Shown here one piece after another: positions 4,708-6,017 of a stretch of DNA of 6,017 nucleotides. A program made the position numbers and the translations under genes. A model generated the notes under the pieces. That model saw only the letters and a list, made by a program, of their open reading frames with translations. It did not search any database and was not told the DNA's origin. Positions within the stretch are counted from its first letter, which is position 1. Each line of letters opens with the position of its first letter. Source of the stretch: Clostridia bacterium (GTDB lineage Bacteria; Bacillota; Clostridia; Peptostreptococcales; Anaerovoracaceae); the NCBI GenBank assembly GCA_024403215.1, contig JAKSSJ010000058.1, positions 1 through 6,017 on the forward strand, given 5' to 3'.

Positions 4708-6017
4708 GTGAGCAAATTCGCAAGATTAATTTCTAGAATAATCATGTGCATCCCTGATGAGATTCAGGGAAATATTTGCGTTGCAAAAATTAGGTCTGCC
4801 GCAAGAAAAGAAGCATCAAGTGAAGCTAAAGAAGCAATTGCTGTTGCAAGAAAAGCTGCAGCAAAGGAAGCAGTTCATGAAAAAATAGCTGCAGCTAAAG
4901 CAAAGGCAGAAAAACTTAAAGATACTGCTGTGGCAAAAAGATGCGGCGCTATTGAATATAAAAAGGCTCTTAGCGTTGAGACTGAGTTTGAAAAGCAAAA
5001 GAGAGCTGAGGAGGAAAGAGCAAAGGCTGTTGCAAGAGCAATGGCAAAAAAGGCCGCAATTGAGGCAAGGGAATATGAGGCTCTTCAGATTTCGCTAGAA
5101 AAGGAAAGCAACGCCAGACTAAAAAGTGCAAAGAAGGAATTTGCAGAATATGAAAGGCTTGCAGAGAAGAATGCTGCAAAGAAGGCAAGAAGGGAAGTTA
5201 GACGAGAGCTTCGCGCTGAATCAAAGTTTTTAGTTGTGCTTATGTACGCAATCAATGTTATTGCTTGCATAGTGTTTGCGGTACTTACTACAAATTTTGC
5301 TTTATCCTTGCAGTCAAGTCCTATAAAAGATTTTGATGGTCTTTGGACTATTAACTTTATTCCAATTCTTTTGACAGCAATTGGACTCTCATGGATACTT
5401 CAGAATGCATTCTTTGGCAATGCAATAAATGGACTTGTTTGGTCACTGCTTTCATGCGCAAACACAATCAAGATTGCTGTAAGAGATGAGCCTGTACTTC
5501 CAAGCGATCTTCTGCTTCTTAAGGAAGCCGCAAGTGCAATGGGAGAATACAGGATTAAGTATCCTGTTTATGATTTAGAACTTTTGTGTGGAGCTATCCT
5601 TGTTCTTATTCTTCTTGGCGTAGTCTTCCAGATTATCTTTAAGGATAGAATCAAGAGCTTAAGACAAACAAGAGGCATAGTAAAGCTTGTGTTCATTAGA
5701 TTACTTGGTGCGGCTATTGCTTTTGGAATTTGCTTTGGAATAGTAAACGGAGTTTATACCTCAAGGGATATGTACGAAAGCTATGACATAGAAGACTATG
5801 CTCATCTTTCAAGCCCATATAACGACCTTGGTTTTCCGTATAGCTTTTGCCACTACGTGGGAGCATATAAGGCTCAAAAGCCAAATGGCTATGATGAAGA
5901 AGAGGCAAGCCTTTATGGATCTAATATTCAGACAGAAAGCACTGATCCTAATATCCATATCGTTATGATTTTAAGCGAGGCTTATTCGGATCTTACAGAC
6001 CTTGATAAGATTAGATA
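4708..6017 (+). CDS. LtaS-like sulfatase-fold membrane protein with N-terminal coiled coil (3' partial)
   Basis: The 436 residues seen are the N-terminal part of a protein that looks like a lipoteichoic acid synthase or related phosphoglycerol transferase. These enzymes polymerise or transfer glycerol phosphate from phosphatidylglycerol outside the membrane. From the GTG start there is a short amphipathic stretch (1-25), then a highly charged region rich in Ala, Lys, Glu and Arg (about 27-172) that should form a long helix or coiled coil. Five membrane segments follow (about 174-200, 214-235, 237-256, 290-311, 326-350), the number found in LtaS. The family-typical RDEPVLPSDLLLL (259-271) lies between segments 3 and 4. 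An extracellular region then begins the alkaline-phosphatase/sulfatase fold at NIHIVMILSEAYSD; Glu424 matches the first metal-binding Glu of LtaS. The catalytic Thr and remaining metal ligands lie beyond the window, so activity cannot be judged. The cytoplasmic coiled coil is absent from classical LtaS. Exact substrate is uncertain. Confidence 0.85.
   Translation, partial: MSKFARLISRIIMCIPDEIQGNICVAKIRSAARKEASSEAKEAIAVARKAAAKEAVHEKIAAAKAKAEKLKDTAVAKRCGAIEYKKALSVETEFEKQKRAEEERAKAVARAMAKKAAIEAREYEALQISLEKESNARLKSAKKEFAEYERLAEKNAAKKARREVRRELRAESKFLVVLMYAINVIACIVFAVLTTNFALSLQSSPIKDFDGLWTINFIPILLTAIGLSWILQNAFFGNAINGLVWSLLSCANTIKIAVRDEPVLPSDLLLLKEAASAMGEYRIKYPVYDLELLCGAILVLILLGVVFQIIFKDRIKSLRQTRGIVKLVFIRLLGAAIAFGICFGIVNGVYTSRDMYESYDIEDYAHLSSPYNDLGFPYSFCHYVGAYKAQKPNGYDEEEASLYGSNIQTESTDPNIHIVMILSEAYSDLTDLDKIR

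Noticed and set aside
4744..4746. ATG at 4744 as start of the LtaS-like gene
   Set aside because: No Shine-Dalgarno sequence precedes it, whereas the GTG at 4708 has one and lies just after an in-frame stop.
4816..5270. Three overlapping minus-strand open frames, Leu/Phe/Ser-rich
   Set aside because: They are the reverse complement of the Ala/Lys/Glu-rich coiled-coil region, where biased composition removes stop codons on the opposite strand; none has a convincing start signal.
5714..5908. Minus-strand open frame opposite the fifth membrane segment and extracellular loop
   Set aside because: It is antisense to a well-supported reading frame and shows no recognisable protein features.

Overview
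The window reads as a piece of chromosome from a low-GC, Gram-positive anaerobe of the Clostridia, quite possibly Lachnospiraceae or a close relative. The evidence is AT-rich DNA with AGA/AGG and ATA codons used freely, strong GGAGG-type ribosome binding sites, a tRNA gene with its CCA encoded, and a gene set typical of such genomes: a LytS-type kinase, a response regulator with a SARP-like output domain, and a lipoteichoic-acid-synthase-like protein. The family assignment is inference.

Layout. (1) Positions 1-1662 hold the C-terminal half of the transcription-repair coupling factor Mfd; its start lies outside the window. (2) A small DUF3237 (UPF0311) gene overlaps the end of mfd by 8 nt and is probably translationally coupled to it. 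(3) A perfect 15-bp hairpin with U-tracts on both strands ends this transcript and also the opposing tRNA transcript. (4) A tRNA-Ser(GGA) gene lies on the minus strand, with a plausible promoter at 2305-2333. (5) Diverging from it, with its promoter almost touching the tRNA promoter, is a two-gene operon: a polytopic histidine kinase of the LytS/YehU type and a response regulator with a REC domain and a SARP/OmpR-like winged helix, closed by a strong terminator at 4576-4605. (6) An independent promoter, an AT-rich imperfect inverted repeat in the leader and a GTG start then begin a sulfatase-fold membrane protein related to lipoteichoic acid synthase, which runs off the window.

How the genes work together. 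Mfd is housekeeping DNA repair, and the DUF3237 protein has no known role. The kinase and regulator form one self-contained two-component system whose signal is unknown. The neighbouring LtaS-like gene is a natural candidate target, but it has its own promoter and nothing in the sequence proves regulation. The least ordinary feature is the approximately 145-residue Ala/Lys/Glu/Arg-rich, probably coiled-coil segment on the cytoplasmic side of the LtaS-like protein, which classical LtaS lacks. No mobile element, CRISPR array or phage gene is visible. The window is mostly ordinary core genome, with a few details worth a closer look.
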